Shown: piece after piece, positions 36,183 through 45,794 of the stretch
Layout of the letters: each line of letters begins with the position of its first letter
How positions within the stretch are numbered: position 1 is the stretch's first letter
DNA from: JANMGV01 sp037440405
GTDB lineage: Bacteria; Planctomycetota; Planctomycetia; Pirellulales; Pirellulaceae
Direction: 5' to 3'
Assembly: GCA_037440405.1 (NCBI GenBank)
Contig: JBBIUE010000002.1
Span: 1-64,000 of the forward strand
DNA: 64,000 bases
Made by a program: the position numbers and the translations under genes
The notes under the pieces: model-generated
Databases searched by the model: none
What the model was told of the DNA's origin: nothing
The model's input: only the letters and a program-made list of their open reading frames with translations

Positions 36183-36940
36183 TCTGATGCTACTCCGTGC
36201 ATCTGATTGTGATTCGCCAGCAGATCATGAAAGAGATCTTCCAAGTCATCCTGGCCGTATCGATCCGACAATTCCTGAATCGTCCCTTCAGCAAGAATTT
36301 GGCCTCGGTGCATGATGGCGACTCGATCGCAAAGCCGTTCGACCTCACGCATGATATGGGTTGAGAATATGATGCACTTGCCGTCCGTCCGAAGTCGCGC
36401 GATGATGTCGAGCAGGGCTCGAGCGACCAACACATCGAGGCCAACGCTCGCTTCATCGAAGATCAATACTGGTGGATCGTGAACCAAGGCCCGAGCGATC
36501 GACACTTTCTGCTTCATTCCCGTCGACATCTTGGCGCAAGGAACGTTTCGAATGTCCTGCATGCGCAGATCATCGAAGAGCTTGTTCATGCGATCGTCCA
36601 ATTGTTTTCGAGGAATTCCATACAAGCGACCAAAGTACTCCACCATCTCCCATCCCGTCAGCCGATCGTAGATGGCCGTATTGTTGGAGACGAATCCTAT
36701 GCTCTTGCGAACCTCCGACGCGTTTTGAACTACATCGAATCCGTTGACTCGTACCCATCCGCACGTGGGCTTCAATATCGTGCTGAGTATTCGTAAGGCG
36801 GTCGTCTTGCCTGCACCATTAGGCCCGAGCAGGCCATAGATTTCACCCGCATTCGCTCGAAAGCTAACCCCATCCAAGGCAACGAAGCATCCCCGATCCA
36901 GATCCGGATACGATTTCGTTAACTCTTGAACTTCGATCAT
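36179..36940 (-). CDS. natA: ABC transporter ATP-binding subunit
   Basis: 253 residues from the ATG at 36940, preceded by AGGAGAACGC, a strong ribosome binding site; a longer frame from 36979 is less likely. Walker A is GLLGPNGAGKTT, signature region CAKMSTGMKQKVSIARAL, Walker B VLIFDEASVGLD and switch His in IIFSTHIM. It powers the fused permease downstream, whose start overlaps its stop by 4 bases. The signature reads STGMKQK where LSGGQ is the norm, as is common in the NatA/CcmA-like group. Confidence 0.94.
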   Translation of the reverse strand: MIEVQELTKSYPDLDRGCFVALDGVSFRANAGEIYGLLGPNGAGKTTALRILSTILKPTCGWVRVNGFDVVQNASEVRKSIGFVSNNTAIYDRLTGWEMVEYFGRLYGIPRKQLDDRMNKLFDDLRMQDIRNVPCAKMSTGMKQKVSIARALVHDPPVLIFDEASVGLDVLVARALLDIIARLRTDGKCIIFSTHIMREVERLCDRVAIMHRGQILAEGTIQELSDRYGQDDLEDLFHDLLANHNQMHGVASE

Positions 36941-37425
36941 GCGTTCTCCTCTCTCGCGATTCCAACACTTCAGCAACATAGCTCATAATTGCCAAAGGAA
37001 CTGGGACGGAGAAAGCTGGAACATCGAGAAATGTCAGCTGCGAGAAATACCGCAAAGCGTATTTCGATCAATCTCTAACGATTGTGCCGACTGTGGCGAC
37101 GAATGCAAAAAAGACACGAGCGACAAAAGTCAGTTTGCCTTTAACATGGGGCAGTAGCAATTACACAAAATGAGAGTTTCGAACTGGAATCGTCCCTTGC
37201 TGACGCTGCGGGTTACTTTTGTCGCTCGTCTTAAAAAAACAGTCAACCGCTATTGCGACCTCGTTCTATTATCAGACTCAAAGACAACGACGATACACGG
37301 CAGAAAAAGATGGCTTGTTTTCCTGGTACATCACTGCCGTCGAATGAATAGACTCCTGGCACGACTGGTCAAGCACATTGCCAACATAATGCCTCATCGA
37401 ATGAGTCGCGATATTAGTCAACGGC
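36941..37425. other. Intergenic with inverted repeat
   Basis: Lies between the GH2 gene and the ABC genes, all minus strand. It contains a perfect 15-base inverted repeat (37116-37130 and 37215-37229) and, within the loop, a half-copy of the dispersed repeat (TTGCTGACGCTGCGGGTTA at about 37198-37216). No gene seen. Confidence 0.5.
37116..37229. repeat. 15-bp inverted repeat with 84-base spacer
   Basis: ACGAGCGACAAAAGT at 37116-37130 is the exact reverse complement of ACTTTTGTCGCTCGT at 37215-37229. Both arms are followed by A- or T-runs. It could be a long-range hairpin in the 5' leader of the GH2 gene region or a remnant of a mobile element; no transposase is near. Confidence 0.6.
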
Positions 37426-39717
37426 TCATGGGTAGAGAGGTGCGGTAATTTCTTTGAGCTGATCAGCCGGAATTTTGATGACTTTGCGATCATACGTCAT
37501 CAGGCCGTTCACTTCGTTTTCGACATCGGTCGTCTGCGTATAGACTCCCGCTGCGATACCCTGCGACTTCAGTTCAACGAGCTTGCGAATGGATTCGACG
37601 AAACGATTGCGATATTCCGTTTCGGTCTTTGGCAAATCTCCATAACCCCAGTTCCGCGATGACGCGTCCCAAAGATGTCCTTGAATCGGAAAACCGTGGC
37701 CGCCGAATTCGCCGACGACCTGGATGAAGTTACCAAAACGCTCATCGTCGAATGGAAAGCTGGGATGGGGATATTCGTGCCAATCAGCAATGTCCCCAAT
37801 CGGCCAGAAATTGCCGCCGCTAGCGATGTTGATCAGCCGTGTCGGATCACGTTTGATCGCCCACGCTCCGACTTCTAAAGTACGATGTTGCCCCCAGGCT
37901 TCATTGAACGGCGTCCATACAACGATGCTTGGAAAGAACTCCAAATTCTTGATCATTTCCTCGAACTCGACCATGTACTGCTGATGCTCATCGTCGGTCC
38001 ATTCGGCATCGCGGGGATTGGGTCGAAAGCGAGTCCAGGGAGGTGTCTTGTTGGCGCTGACCTGATCTTGCCAAACCATCATCCCCAGTCGATCACAGTG
38101 GTAGTAGTAACGAAGTGGCTCGATTTTGATGTGCTTTCGAATCATGTTAAAGCCGGCGGCTTTCAACCATTCAATTTCCCACTGAATGGCTTCGTCGCTG
38201 GGGGGGGTGAGCAAACCATCGGGCCACCAGGCTTGATCAAGTGGTCCCCAGTGGAAGATTTCCTTGCCGTTCAGCGTGAAACGCCACTTTCCGTTGGCGT
38301 CCTTCGCTTTGCCCACCTCTCGCAGGGCAGCATAAGAGCGAACGTGGTCGACGATTTGTTGTTTCGCGTCCAATAACGATACGTTCAAATCGTACAAATG
38401 GGGCTGAGCAGGCGACCAATGTTTTGCATTCGCAATCACGAGGCTGCACTTACCTGCGGGAACATCCTTCGATGCCACCGTGGTCCCACCATCCAAGACT
38501 TCGACGCGCAACGTCATGTCAGTGGATACCTCGCCTCGAAACTCTGGAATAAGTGTCAATTCGTTCCTCTCGATACTCACCGTCGTTTTGAGGCGGTTCA
38601 ATGAAATGGAAGGGACCTCTTCGAGCCAGACCGTTTGCCAAATACCCGACACACGCGTGTACCAGATGCCTTCAGGTTCGAGCGTTTGCTTGCCTCGCAG
38701 TTGAATTTCTGCCGTCGGGTCAATCACTTTAACGATCAAGTCATTCGGCCCCTTTCGGACATGATCCGTAACGTCGATATTGAATGGACAGTTGCCCCCT
38801 GTGTGGCCCCCGACGTGTTCGCCATTGACCCAAATTTCACATTGATAGTCTACGGCACCGAAATGCAGCAGCAGTTTGCCCTTTGGCTCGGCTGCTACTT
38901 CGAAAGTCCGGTGGTACCATAACGATTCATTGGGATTCAGGAGGCGATTCACTCCAGACAATTTGGATTCGATGCAGAATGGGACGAGAATCTTTCCGGC
39001 CCATTCAGCTGATAAGCGGTCAATGGTTTGGTCCTTCGATGCGATTTGATAGTTCCAATAGCCGTTCAAGTTCACCCAATTCTCGCGAACCAGATTAGGC
39101 CTCGGATACTCTCGCCAGGCATTATCGGCAGTCACTTGTTCTCCCCATGTCGTCATCAGGTCCGATTGGAACGGAATGGTTGGCAGCGGAGGACGAGGAA
39201 GCTGGGGAACCGAGTCTGCATTCACCACATGCACATCGATGAATTGGCCGCCACCTGTTTGGTGGCAATGGACGGCGAGGAGATTCTTGCCGTTCTTTAG
39301 AAACGACCGAGCATCGGCGCTCAGCGGAACGACTTGATAGTTGGTGACATATCCGCGGAATCGAGCCACTTCGTGACCGTTGATATACACCTCCGCATCT
39401 TCGTCGTGGTAGATCAGAAGAGCGGGATTCTCGAGCTCCGAATCCAATTCAACGGATTTCCGCATCCAAATATCACTGGTTCGCCATTCCGTGAAGATGC
39501 GAGCATTCGGTGTGCCACGAGTACCAAAGCCACCGACGCCTTCCTGCCAGCCGGTGCTGTCATAATCCGTGTGCATCCAGTTCTCAGCAGGACTCTCCAG
39601 CGAGAATTGCCAAGGCGTCGCAATGTTGTCCTCGCCCGCATAAGCCGACGGTTGCCATGTGAATGATCCAGCTACGAACAGTAGAGACATGACGATGGTA
39701 AATGAATTCATCAGCAT
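37426..39717 (-). CDS. Secreted glycoside hydrolase family 2 protein
   Basis: 763 residues from the ATG at 39717, which gives a signal peptide (TIVMSLLFVAGSFTWQPSAYAG); ATG at 39711 is equally possible. An extra N-terminal jelly-roll-like module (ESPAENWMHTDYDSTGWQEG) precedes the GH2 sugar-binding domain (NESLWYHRTFEV, WVNGEHVGGHTGGNCPF), an Ig-like sandwich and a TIM barrel. The acid/base Glu is in WTPFNEAWGQH, and a nucleophile Glu is likely in VVGEFGGHG. A beta-galactosidase, glucuronidase or mannosidase activity is possible. The sulfatase and esterase near it fit marine polysaccharide use, but the link is inference. Confidence 0.88.
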   Translation of the reverse strand: MLMNSFTIVMSLLFVAGSFTWQPSAYAGEDNIATPWQFSLESPAENWMHTDYDSTGWQEGVGGFGTRGTPNARIFTEWRTSDIWMRKSVELDSELENPALLIYHDEDAEVYINGHEVARFRGYVTNYQVVPLSADARSFLKNGKNLLAVHCHQTGGGQFIDVHVVNADSVPQLPRPPLPTIPFQSDLMTTWGEQVTADNAWREYPRPNLVRENWVNLNGYWNYQIASKDQTIDRLSAEWAGKILVPFCIESKLSGVNRLLNPNESLWYHRTFEVAAEPKGKLLLHFGAVDYQCEIWVNGEHVGGHTGGNCPFNIDVTDHVRKGPNDLIVKVIDPTAEIQLRGKQTLEPEGIWYTRVSGIWQTVWLEEVPSISLNRLKTTVSIERNELTLIPEFRGEVSTDMTLRVEVLDGGTTVASKDVPAGKCSLVIANAKHWSPAQPHLYDLNVSLLDAKQQIVDHVRSYAALREVGKAKDANGKWRFTLNGKEIFHWGPLDQAWWPDGLLTPPSDEAIQWEIEWLKAAGFNMIRKHIKIEPLRYYYHCDRLGMMVWQDQVSANKTPPWTRFRPNPRDAEWTDDEHQQYMVEFEEMIKNLEFFPSIVVWTPFNEAWGQHRTLEVGAWAIKRDPTRLINIASGGNFWPIGDIADWHEYPHPSFPFDDERFGNFIQVVGEFGGHGFPIQGHLWDASSRNWGYGDLPKTETEYRNRFVESIRKLVELKSQGIAAGVYTQTTDVENEVNGLMTYDRKVIKIPADQLKEITAPLYP

Positions 39718-39931
39718 TGTTTCGAGAATCTCCGAGGTATTTTTCTTGGATGAGTTTCGGGGCGGGATAGTAACTACGTTGGAAATGTGGTCCAATCAGT
39801 TCAGCTACGAATGAATCATTGTAGCTACTCGAGCACCAGTAGCCCACGGCTGAACGTGATTACGCCGAAGTGCGGCCGAATGCACCGCGATTCAACACTT
39901 TTCCCCACGATTTACTTTTCGGAGCAATGTC

Positions 39932-41095
39932 ATGACGAAGTTATCTGTTTGGATGTTCGCCATCAATTTCTGTTTGCAAGTTGGATTGCTTTATTCGCAA
40001 GATCCATTTGGCCAGCGGCCTCCGGAATTCAATTCTGCTGAAATTGCCGCCGATGGCCGAGTTACGTTTCGCATCCATGCACCAAACGCTAAATCAGTTC
40101 GTTTATCGGGAAGCGATTTCCCTGGTGTTCCCCAGCAGGGTATCGAGTTCACCAAGGCGGAAGAGTCTGGCGTCTGGGAATGCGTTACGCCGCAGCTTCC
40201 TGGAGGAGCCTATCGGTACCGTTTCAACGTCGACGGAGTCGCTGTGGTGGATCCGAAGAGCGGTTCCACAAGCGAGTCGAATGGCAACACTTGGAGTCTC
40301 CTCACCGTACCTGGCTCAGCGTATTCGGATCTACGTGATGTGCCGCACGGAGCCGTTGCGAGGATCGATTACCACTCGGCGTCACTCAATCGATTCCGCC
40401 GTCTCCATGTCTACACGCCTTCCGGCTATGAATCTGGAAAGGAGAAATATCCTGTCCTCTATTTGCTTCACGGCGCCTTTGATTGCGACAACTCCTGGAG
40501 CACGGTTGGGCAAGCGAATCAAATCTTGGATAACCTGATTGCGGAAGGAAGAGCCAAGCCCATGATCGTTGTGATGCCCGCTGGCCATACAGGGACGTTT
40601 GCCTTTGGTCCGAGCAACAATTTTCAACAACAAATGACAGAGTTCGTCAAGGATTTTCAGGAATCCGTCCGACCATTGATCGAATCGCGCTATCGTACGA
40701 TCGAAGACGCTAGCCATCGCGCTATCGCGGGCTTATCCATGGGCGGAGCGCAAACGATTGATATCGCGCTCTCGCATCTCGATCACTATGGCTACGTTGG
40801 CGTCTTCAGCTCAGGCGTTTTCGGCATCGACCGAGGGGGGCCGGAAGGAGACGCTCAGAGAGCTTGGGAGAATCGCTTTTCCAATGCGCTCGACGACCCT
40901 GAGCTCAAGAAGGGATTGAAGCTAATTTGGTTTGCTACCGGTCGAGACGACTTTCTCATCGGAACAACCCGAGCGTCCGTGGACGCCTTCAAGTCCCATG
41001 GATTTCAAGTCACCTTCCATGAAACGGATGGTGGCCATACCTGGAACAAGTGGCGTGACTATCTCCACGAATTTGCTCCTCTTTTGTTTCAGTAG
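39932..41095 (+). CDS. Secreted esterase with N-terminal E-set/CBM48-like domain
   Basis: 387 residues with a signal peptide (KLSVWMFAINFCLQVGLLYS). Residues about 30-115 form an early-set immunoglobulin-like domain (VTFRIHAPNAKSVRLSGSDF, GAYRYRFNVDGVAVVDP). The remainder is an esterase-D-type alpha/beta hydrolase: LYLLHGAFDCDNSWS, nucleophile elbow GLSMGGAQ and a terminal GGHTWNKWRD with the catalytic His. This is the architecture of many feruloyl/acetyl xylan esterases. It is divergent from the GH2 gene, which may point to joint polysaccharide breakdown. Confidence 0.88.
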   Translation: MTKLSVWMFAINFCLQVGLLYSQDPFGQRPPEFNSAEIAADGRVTFRIHAPNAKSVRLSGSDFPGVPQQGIEFTKAEESGVWECVTPQLPGGAYRYRFNVDGVAVVDPKSGSTSESNGNTWSLLTVPGSAYSDLRDVPHGAVARIDYHSASLNRFRRLHVYTPSGYESGKEKYPVLYLLHGAFDCDNSWSTVGQANQILDNLIAEGRAKPMIVVMPAGHTGTFAFGPSNNFQQQMTEFVKDFQESVRPLIESRYRTIEDASHRAIAGLSMGGAQTIDIALSHLDHYGYVGVFSSGVFGIDRGGPEGDAQRAWENRFSNALDDPELKKGLKLIWFATGRDDFLIGTTRASVDAFKSHGFQVTFHETDGGHTWNKWRDYLHEFAPLLFQ

Positions 41096-41415
41096 TGGAA
41101 TCTCGCCTAACTTCTTTGGCCATGGGTCTTTCGCTCGTTTCGAGGTACATGGCTTTTGCGGCCTTCGGTTGCGCCATGGCTCAGTGAAATTGAAGGAAGA
41201 TCTGGATTTCATCCAGATGCGAAGCTCATTGGATGCCATCCCTCGCGGATTCGAAGCCACACCTGTCATGGACGGAATAGTGGCGATGCCGGAGTCCGCA
41301 GTAACTGGGAAAGAGGCGAGGGGAGAGGACCACGGTGTTCGGTGGAGCCAGTAATCGTTTGTTGGGATGTTCAGAGGTAATCCTTAGGACTGTAGCCCAA
41401 TTCGTTTGAGCGAGG
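41096..41415. other. Intergenic, convergent genes
   Basis: Between the esterase and queG. No clear terminator, repeat or small gene was recognised. Confidence 0.4.
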
Positions 41416-42480
41416 TCAATAAGGATCGCCAGTTTTTGCCAGCGCAAATCGACTCAAGCATTGGCATGCCGTTGCTTTAAGAACTTCATCTTCTGAACGA
41501 GACCATTGTTCGATGATCGGTATTGCGTCATGCAAACGCTGGTTGGTGGCGATGATCATGGCATTCCGGATCATGCCTCGATACCTGGGTCGCCAAAGGG
41601 GAGTCGAGCGGAACTCCAATCGAAACTGGTCCGGAGTCATTCTGAGCATCCTCAGAACATCGATCGACGGCATCTGCGAGGAAGAAACCAACTCCTCATC
41701 GCTTGTTGCTTCTGGACGGCGATTCCAGGGACACACCTGCTGGCAGATATCGCATCCAAAAATCCAGTCGCCCATCTGCTGATGGAGCTCCAGTGCAATC
41801 TCACTTCGATGCTCAATCGTCAGATAACTAATGCACCTGCGAGCGTCCAAAACGTAGGGCTGAACGAAGGCCTGCGTTGGACATGCTTCCAAGCAAGCCG
41901 TGCAAGTGCCGCAATGATTGGTCTCGAAAGGCAAGTCTGGGGTGAGCCGATGGTCAATCAATATTGCGGCCAAGAAAAAGTAGCTGCCCAGACTGCGATT
42001 CAAGAGCAGCGTGTTCTTGCCGATCCAACCAAGTCCAGCTTTTCGGGCGAAATCTCTTTCGAGTAACGGTGCGGTGTCGACGACGCCTCGACATCGAACA
42101 CCGGAGAACTCCCGTTCGATCGATTGAATGATCTGATTCAATCTCCGCCAGATGACCTCATGATAATCCTCTGGCCCAGTGGCATAGGACGCGATGCGTC
42201 CTATGCCAGGCCGTGACGACTCTGGCTCCTCTGTTTTTTTGTAGCTGATGGCGAGAAGAATCAAAGACTGAGCATCCGGCAGAATGCTTTGTGGATGTTG
42301 GTAAGCGCTGCGACGCTGCGACAAGTAATTCATCTCTCCGGCATAGCCCATTTCGATCCATTGGAGAAAGCGTTCGAATGACTCCGCGTCGTCCGCATCC
42401 GTTACTCCGGCGATTTGGAACCCGTGATCGCTTGCGAGAACGATGATTCTTGCTTTCAAACTCGCCGCAAAGTCTTGCAT
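41416..42480 (-). CDS. queG: Epoxyqueuosine reductase
   Basis: 354-residue cobalamin- and Fe-S-dependent enzyme that makes queuosine from epoxyqueuosine in tRNA. Two 4Fe-4S clusters are visible: CGTCTACLEACPTQAF and CDICQQVCPWNRRPE. The N-terminal flavin-reductase-like region (GYAGEMNYLSQRRSAYQHPQ) and the ...GWIGKNTLLLNRSLGSYFFL segment are standard. A HEAT-like tail closes the protein (RNAMIIATNQRLHD). Other queuosine genes are not in this window. Confidence 0.95.
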   Translation of the reverse strand: MQDFAASLKARIIVLASDHGFQIAGVTDADDAESFERFLQWIEMGYAGEMNYLSQRRSAYQHPQSILPDAQSLILLAISYKKTEEPESSRPGIGRIASYATGPEDYHEVIWRRLNQIIQSIEREFSGVRCRGVVDTAPLLERDFARKAGLGWIGKNTLLLNRSLGSYFFLAAILIDHRLTPDLPFETNHCGTCTACLEACPTQAFVQPYVLDARRCISYLTIEHRSEIALELHQQMGDWIFGCDICQQVCPWNRRPEATSDEELVSSSQMPSIDVLRMLRMTPDQFRLEFRSTPLWRPRYRGMIRNAMIIATNQRLHDAIPIIEQWSRSEDEVLKATACQCLSRFALAKTGDPY

Positions 42481-42667
42481 TTGGATTCGGTTTAATTAAC
42501 TTGAAAAAAAGAGGCGGTTTGGAGCCACGTCGACTTCGAACAACGACCAGACCATCCGAACATCGTTTTTGCTCCCAAGCTTTCGAGTTCACGATGGGCG
42601 ATCTTCGTAGCGCTGTTCTATCCGATGCCCAGGTGACGCAACTCGTTGACCAACAGGGGGTTTCAAG

Positions 42668-43129
42668 ATGCTGTACCTTCGATTGAAGTTCATGCTCGCA
42701 ACAGTCGTTGTGGTCGCGTTTGCCTCCAATCGGAGTCAAGCACAGTTTCCGTATCCTTACGGCTGGCAAGGGCTCGGGATGTTACCTCCAGCAGGAAATT
42801 TTTACGGCTTCAACATCAATGTTCCTACGCCCCCGTATTTTGCGCTACACCCTCCTGTATTTTACAGCTATCGGGTAGCCCGTCCTTACGGTATCAGCCC
42901 CTACGCAGCTTGGCCAACTACGGAAAATGACCTGTGGAAAGCGCGAAGTCCGAGGAAGCCGGTGGCCATTCTCAATCCGCATGTTCCTTCCGTTCCGGCC
43001 GAATCGATTCCTACACCTGAAGAAATGACATCCTCGGAACCTCCACGACCACTAACGGTCTACAACCCGTTCGTCGTGAACGAACGCAACGTCGCAAATC
43101 AGCCGATCACGGACCACATCGATCGGTGA
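42668..43129 (+). CDS. Small secreted Pro/Tyr-rich hypothetical protein
   Basis: 153 residues with a signal peptide ending at SQAQF. The mature part is rich in Pro, Tyr and Phe (FPYPYGWQGLGMLPPAG, YFALHPPVFYSYRVARPYG). This resembles small conserved secreted proteins in planctomycetes by impression only; no function known. AGGGGG stands 9-10 bases before the ATG. It is convergent with yidC with only 9 bases between stops. Confidence 0.75.
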   Translation: MLYLRLKFMLATVVVVAFASNRSQAQFPYPYGWQGLGMLPPAGNFYGFNINVPTPPYFALHPPVFYSYRVARPYGISPYAAWPTTENDLWKARSPRKPVAILNPHVPSVPAESIPTPEEMTSSEPPRPLTVYNPFVVNERNVANQPITDHIDR

Positions 43130-43138
43130 GCCAAGGGG

Positions 43139-45709
43139 CTACGTGGGGCGTTTTCTCTTTTTGCTCTTCAATGGATCGCGACGTTGTCGGCGTTGGGGGT
43201 CGCGCAAGGTCGTGGGTTCGTCATGATTTTCTGAGGCTTGACCGTTCGGTTTCGGTTTTGCGAGCCACGGAAAGATGTCCGATAGTTTTTCCGGTGGTTT
43301 CGGAGCGCGAACCTTTGCAGGTGCGTCAGGCACATACTTCTTGGGGTGCTCTGCGGCAGTACCACCGCCTCCCATCTCGATCGCTAAAGTCGGTCGATTT
43401 GCCAAGTGCTTCTTGATCAATCGCCGCTCGACGAGGGACCAGAGACTTGATGTGATAAAGTAGATGCACAATCCAGCAGGAACCTTGAAGAACAACACGC
43501 CCATGAATATGGTCATGTACATCATCATTTTCTGAGTCAGTCGCGTCTGCTCGTCCGTGGCCTTCGGCATCAAGACCTTCTGCTGAATGATAAACAGCGT
43601 AATGGTCAAAATCGGCAGGATGTTGAAGTACGGTCCGAACCAACCGCTGCCCTTACCCGCAATGAAATCGATCATGTAGTTTCCCCAGTAGTGGAGCATA
43701 TCTGGACCAGCCAGATTACTGCACCACTGCAGCCCCGGAATCAGAGGTTGTTGCCGAAGTTCAATGTCGATCGATACGGCACGATAAAGGCCGATGAAAA
43801 TCGGTATCTGGAGAAAAACCGGTAGGCACCCAGAAGCCGGATTGAATTTGTGTTTCTTATAGACTTCTCTCGTTGCAGCAATTTTTCGTTGCGGGTCATC
43901 CTTGTAGAGCTCGTTGAGGGCCTTCAATTCCGGCGCAATGTCTTGCATTTTCTGGGCGCTGAGAGCCGCTTTTCGGCTAATGGGAAACATGCAGCCACGC
44001 ACCAGGATGGTCAACATGATGATGGCAATCCCATAGTTCCGGACAATGCTATAGAAAAGGTGCAAAATCATCAGCAACGGTTTCGCGATGAACCCAAACC
44101 AGCCAAATTCGATGCATCCTGACAGACCATGAACTTGCAACACGCTCGGATCTTTCGGTCCGGCAAAAAGCATGTAGCGATGCTTCACCTCTGCCTGGCC
44201 CTCGATATTTGCCTTTGCCGTCTCAAACCAAAAACCAACATTACCAGCAAGCGCTTTACCCGAAACGAATTTGGAGGGGTCTGCAACTGGCCGAGTTACA
44301 CCATACGCCAAGCTCGACAATCCATCAGGTTGCTCTGGATGCGGTATCAAGGCCGAAACGAAATAAGGAGTGTCCACGCCAAGATAGCGAAACGATCGGC
44401 GCTCGACCGGGTCACCGCTGCTGAAAAACGATTTCTCGGGAGCATTCGGGTTGCCCGTGGCATACTTAAAAATCGAATTGCGGGTAATCAGCTGATGGCC
44501 TCCGACGGAGTCTGAGAAAACGACATCGCGGATTCCCGCCCCATCGAAGAAATACGGACTGATTTTCTGAGCATACCACCACGACTCCAGAGTGAGGCCA
44601 TGGACCCCCTCTTGCCGGATCGCCACCTGGTGAGCTCGATGATCCAAGTTCCTGATAACAGTCTCCACGTCTAGGCAATAGCCCATCCCAACTGGATCCG
44701 TTGCCTTCGACTGTGCTTTCAGCAGCCGATATCGCTTGACCAATTCAATCTTGGCGGCAGTTCCTGATTTCGCTAACCAACCTTCCAAGGGCAAAGTAAA
44801 TTCAACGCCTGTTCCCTCGGGGACTTCCAACGGTTTGGCAAGCCAGTTTCCATTGAGAGTGACATCCAAATCCTTCAGGTTCGTTTGGGACGGTAGAAGG
44901 ATTCGACCATCAATAGAACTGATCGTCGTGAGAAGCGACAATCGTTGTTCGTTACCGACCACCTGCTCTTCTGCCAGTTCGTCTGTGATGCGCACGACAT
45001 CGAGGGGTTTCTCCATCAGTGTGACGGAATAAGTTAATTCGAGCGTGCTGCCGTCGGAAAGTTCTCGACGGACCTTAATCGGCACATTGCGTCCGGGTCG
45101 AATCGATCCAAGAATCTTCTCCCATTCGGCAATGGTGGCAACCGGACTATCATTCAATGCGATAATGTGATCGCCGACTTGCAGGCCGACGGGATGAGAC
45201 TGATTCGGTGGAACAGCTGCGTCGGCCGGGGAGCCTCGAGGGATGGACCTGGCCTTGAGTCCCTTTTCGGTTTCCTCGAATGATAGGTAACCAATCCAGC
45301 CACCTCGCGTTCCAAGAGATCGATAACGCAATTTGCCTGGCGACGATTGTTCAACCAATTCGATCCGCTCGATTCCAGCTCCCCGCGAATTCAAAGTGAC
45401 CAGCAATTTGTAGCCGTCATTCGGATTCATGCTGCCGATGGCTATAATCTCTTGCTTACCTTCGACTGCTTCGGGAAGTGGCTGTTCGGGATCGAATGTA
45501 GAGATTCCCTGAGCATCAACAACTTCTTCGACTTTGGGAGGAGCCTTCCTGCGATCCTCATCGACAGGGTTCCGTCGTTGGAATGAACTCCATACCAAGA
45601 ACAGTCCCATCGTAAGGATGAGCCAAGTCAAAAAAGGATTGGGTGGTTTTCTTTCCACAGAACGCTCTTCGTGGGTTGATGCGAATGGCGCAGTTTCTAG
45701 CGACTTCAA
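43139..45709 (-). CDS. yidC: YidC membrane protein insertase with PDZ insertion
   Basis: 856 residues, much longer than the usual 550-600. One N-terminal transmembrane helix (LTWLILTMGLFLVWSSF) is followed by a large periplasmic region. Into it a PDZ-like domain of about 95 residues is inserted (residues about 135-230: GWIGYLSFEE..., VGLQVGDHIIALNDSPV, IRPGRNVPIKVRR). The insertase core is canonical: FIAKPLLMILHLFYSIVRNYG, then LVRGCMFPISRKAALSAQKM with the conserved Arg, and FKVPAGLCIYFITSSLW. It inserts membrane proteins with or without Sec. rnpA/rpmH are not nearby. Confidence 0.93.
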   Translation of the reverse strand: MKSLETAPFASTHEERSVERKPPNPFLTWLILTMGLFLVWSSFQRRNPVDEDRRKAPPKVEEVVDAQGISTFDPEQPLPEAVEGKQEIIAIGSMNPNDGYKLLVTLNSRGAGIERIELVEQSSPGKLRYRSLGTRGGWIGYLSFEETEKGLKARSIPRGSPADAAVPPNQSHPVGLQVGDHIIALNDSPVATIAEWEKILGSIRPGRNVPIKVRRELSDGSTLELTYSVTLMEKPLDVVRITDELAEEQVVGNEQRLSLLTTISSIDGRILLPSQTNLKDLDVTLNGNWLAKPLEVPEGTGVEFTLPLEGWLAKSGTAAKIELVKRYRLLKAQSKATDPVGMGYCLDVETVIRNLDHRAHQVAIRQEGVHGLTLESWWYAQKISPYFFDGAGIRDVVFSDSVGGHQLITRNSIFKYATGNPNAPEKSFFSSGDPVERRSFRYLGVDTPYFVSALIPHPEQPDGLSSLAYGVTRPVADPSKFVSGKALAGNVGFWFETAKANIEGQAEVKHRYMLFAGPKDPSVLQVHGLSGCIEFGWFGFIAKPLLMILHLFYSIVRNYGIAIIMLTILVRGCMFPISRKAALSAQKMQDIAPELKALNELYKDDPQRKIAATREVYKKHKFNPASGCLPVFLQIPIFIGLYRAVSIDIELRQQPLIPGLQWCSNLAGPDMLHYWGNYMIDFIAGKGSGWFGPYFNILPILTITLFIIQQKVLMPKATDEQTRLTQKMMMYMTIFMGVLFFKVPAGLCIYFITSSLWSLVERRLIKKHLANRPTLAIEMGGGGTAAEHPKKYVPDAPAKVRAPKPPEKLSDIFPWLAKPKPNGQASENHDEPTTLRDPQRRQRRDPLKSKKRKRPT

Positions 45710-45794
45710 TAAGGCGATCTATTTTCGGTGAGCACGAAGGAAATGACTAGTCCAAAAAAGGGGACGAAAAGAACGAAACGTGCCCACCGAAGTC

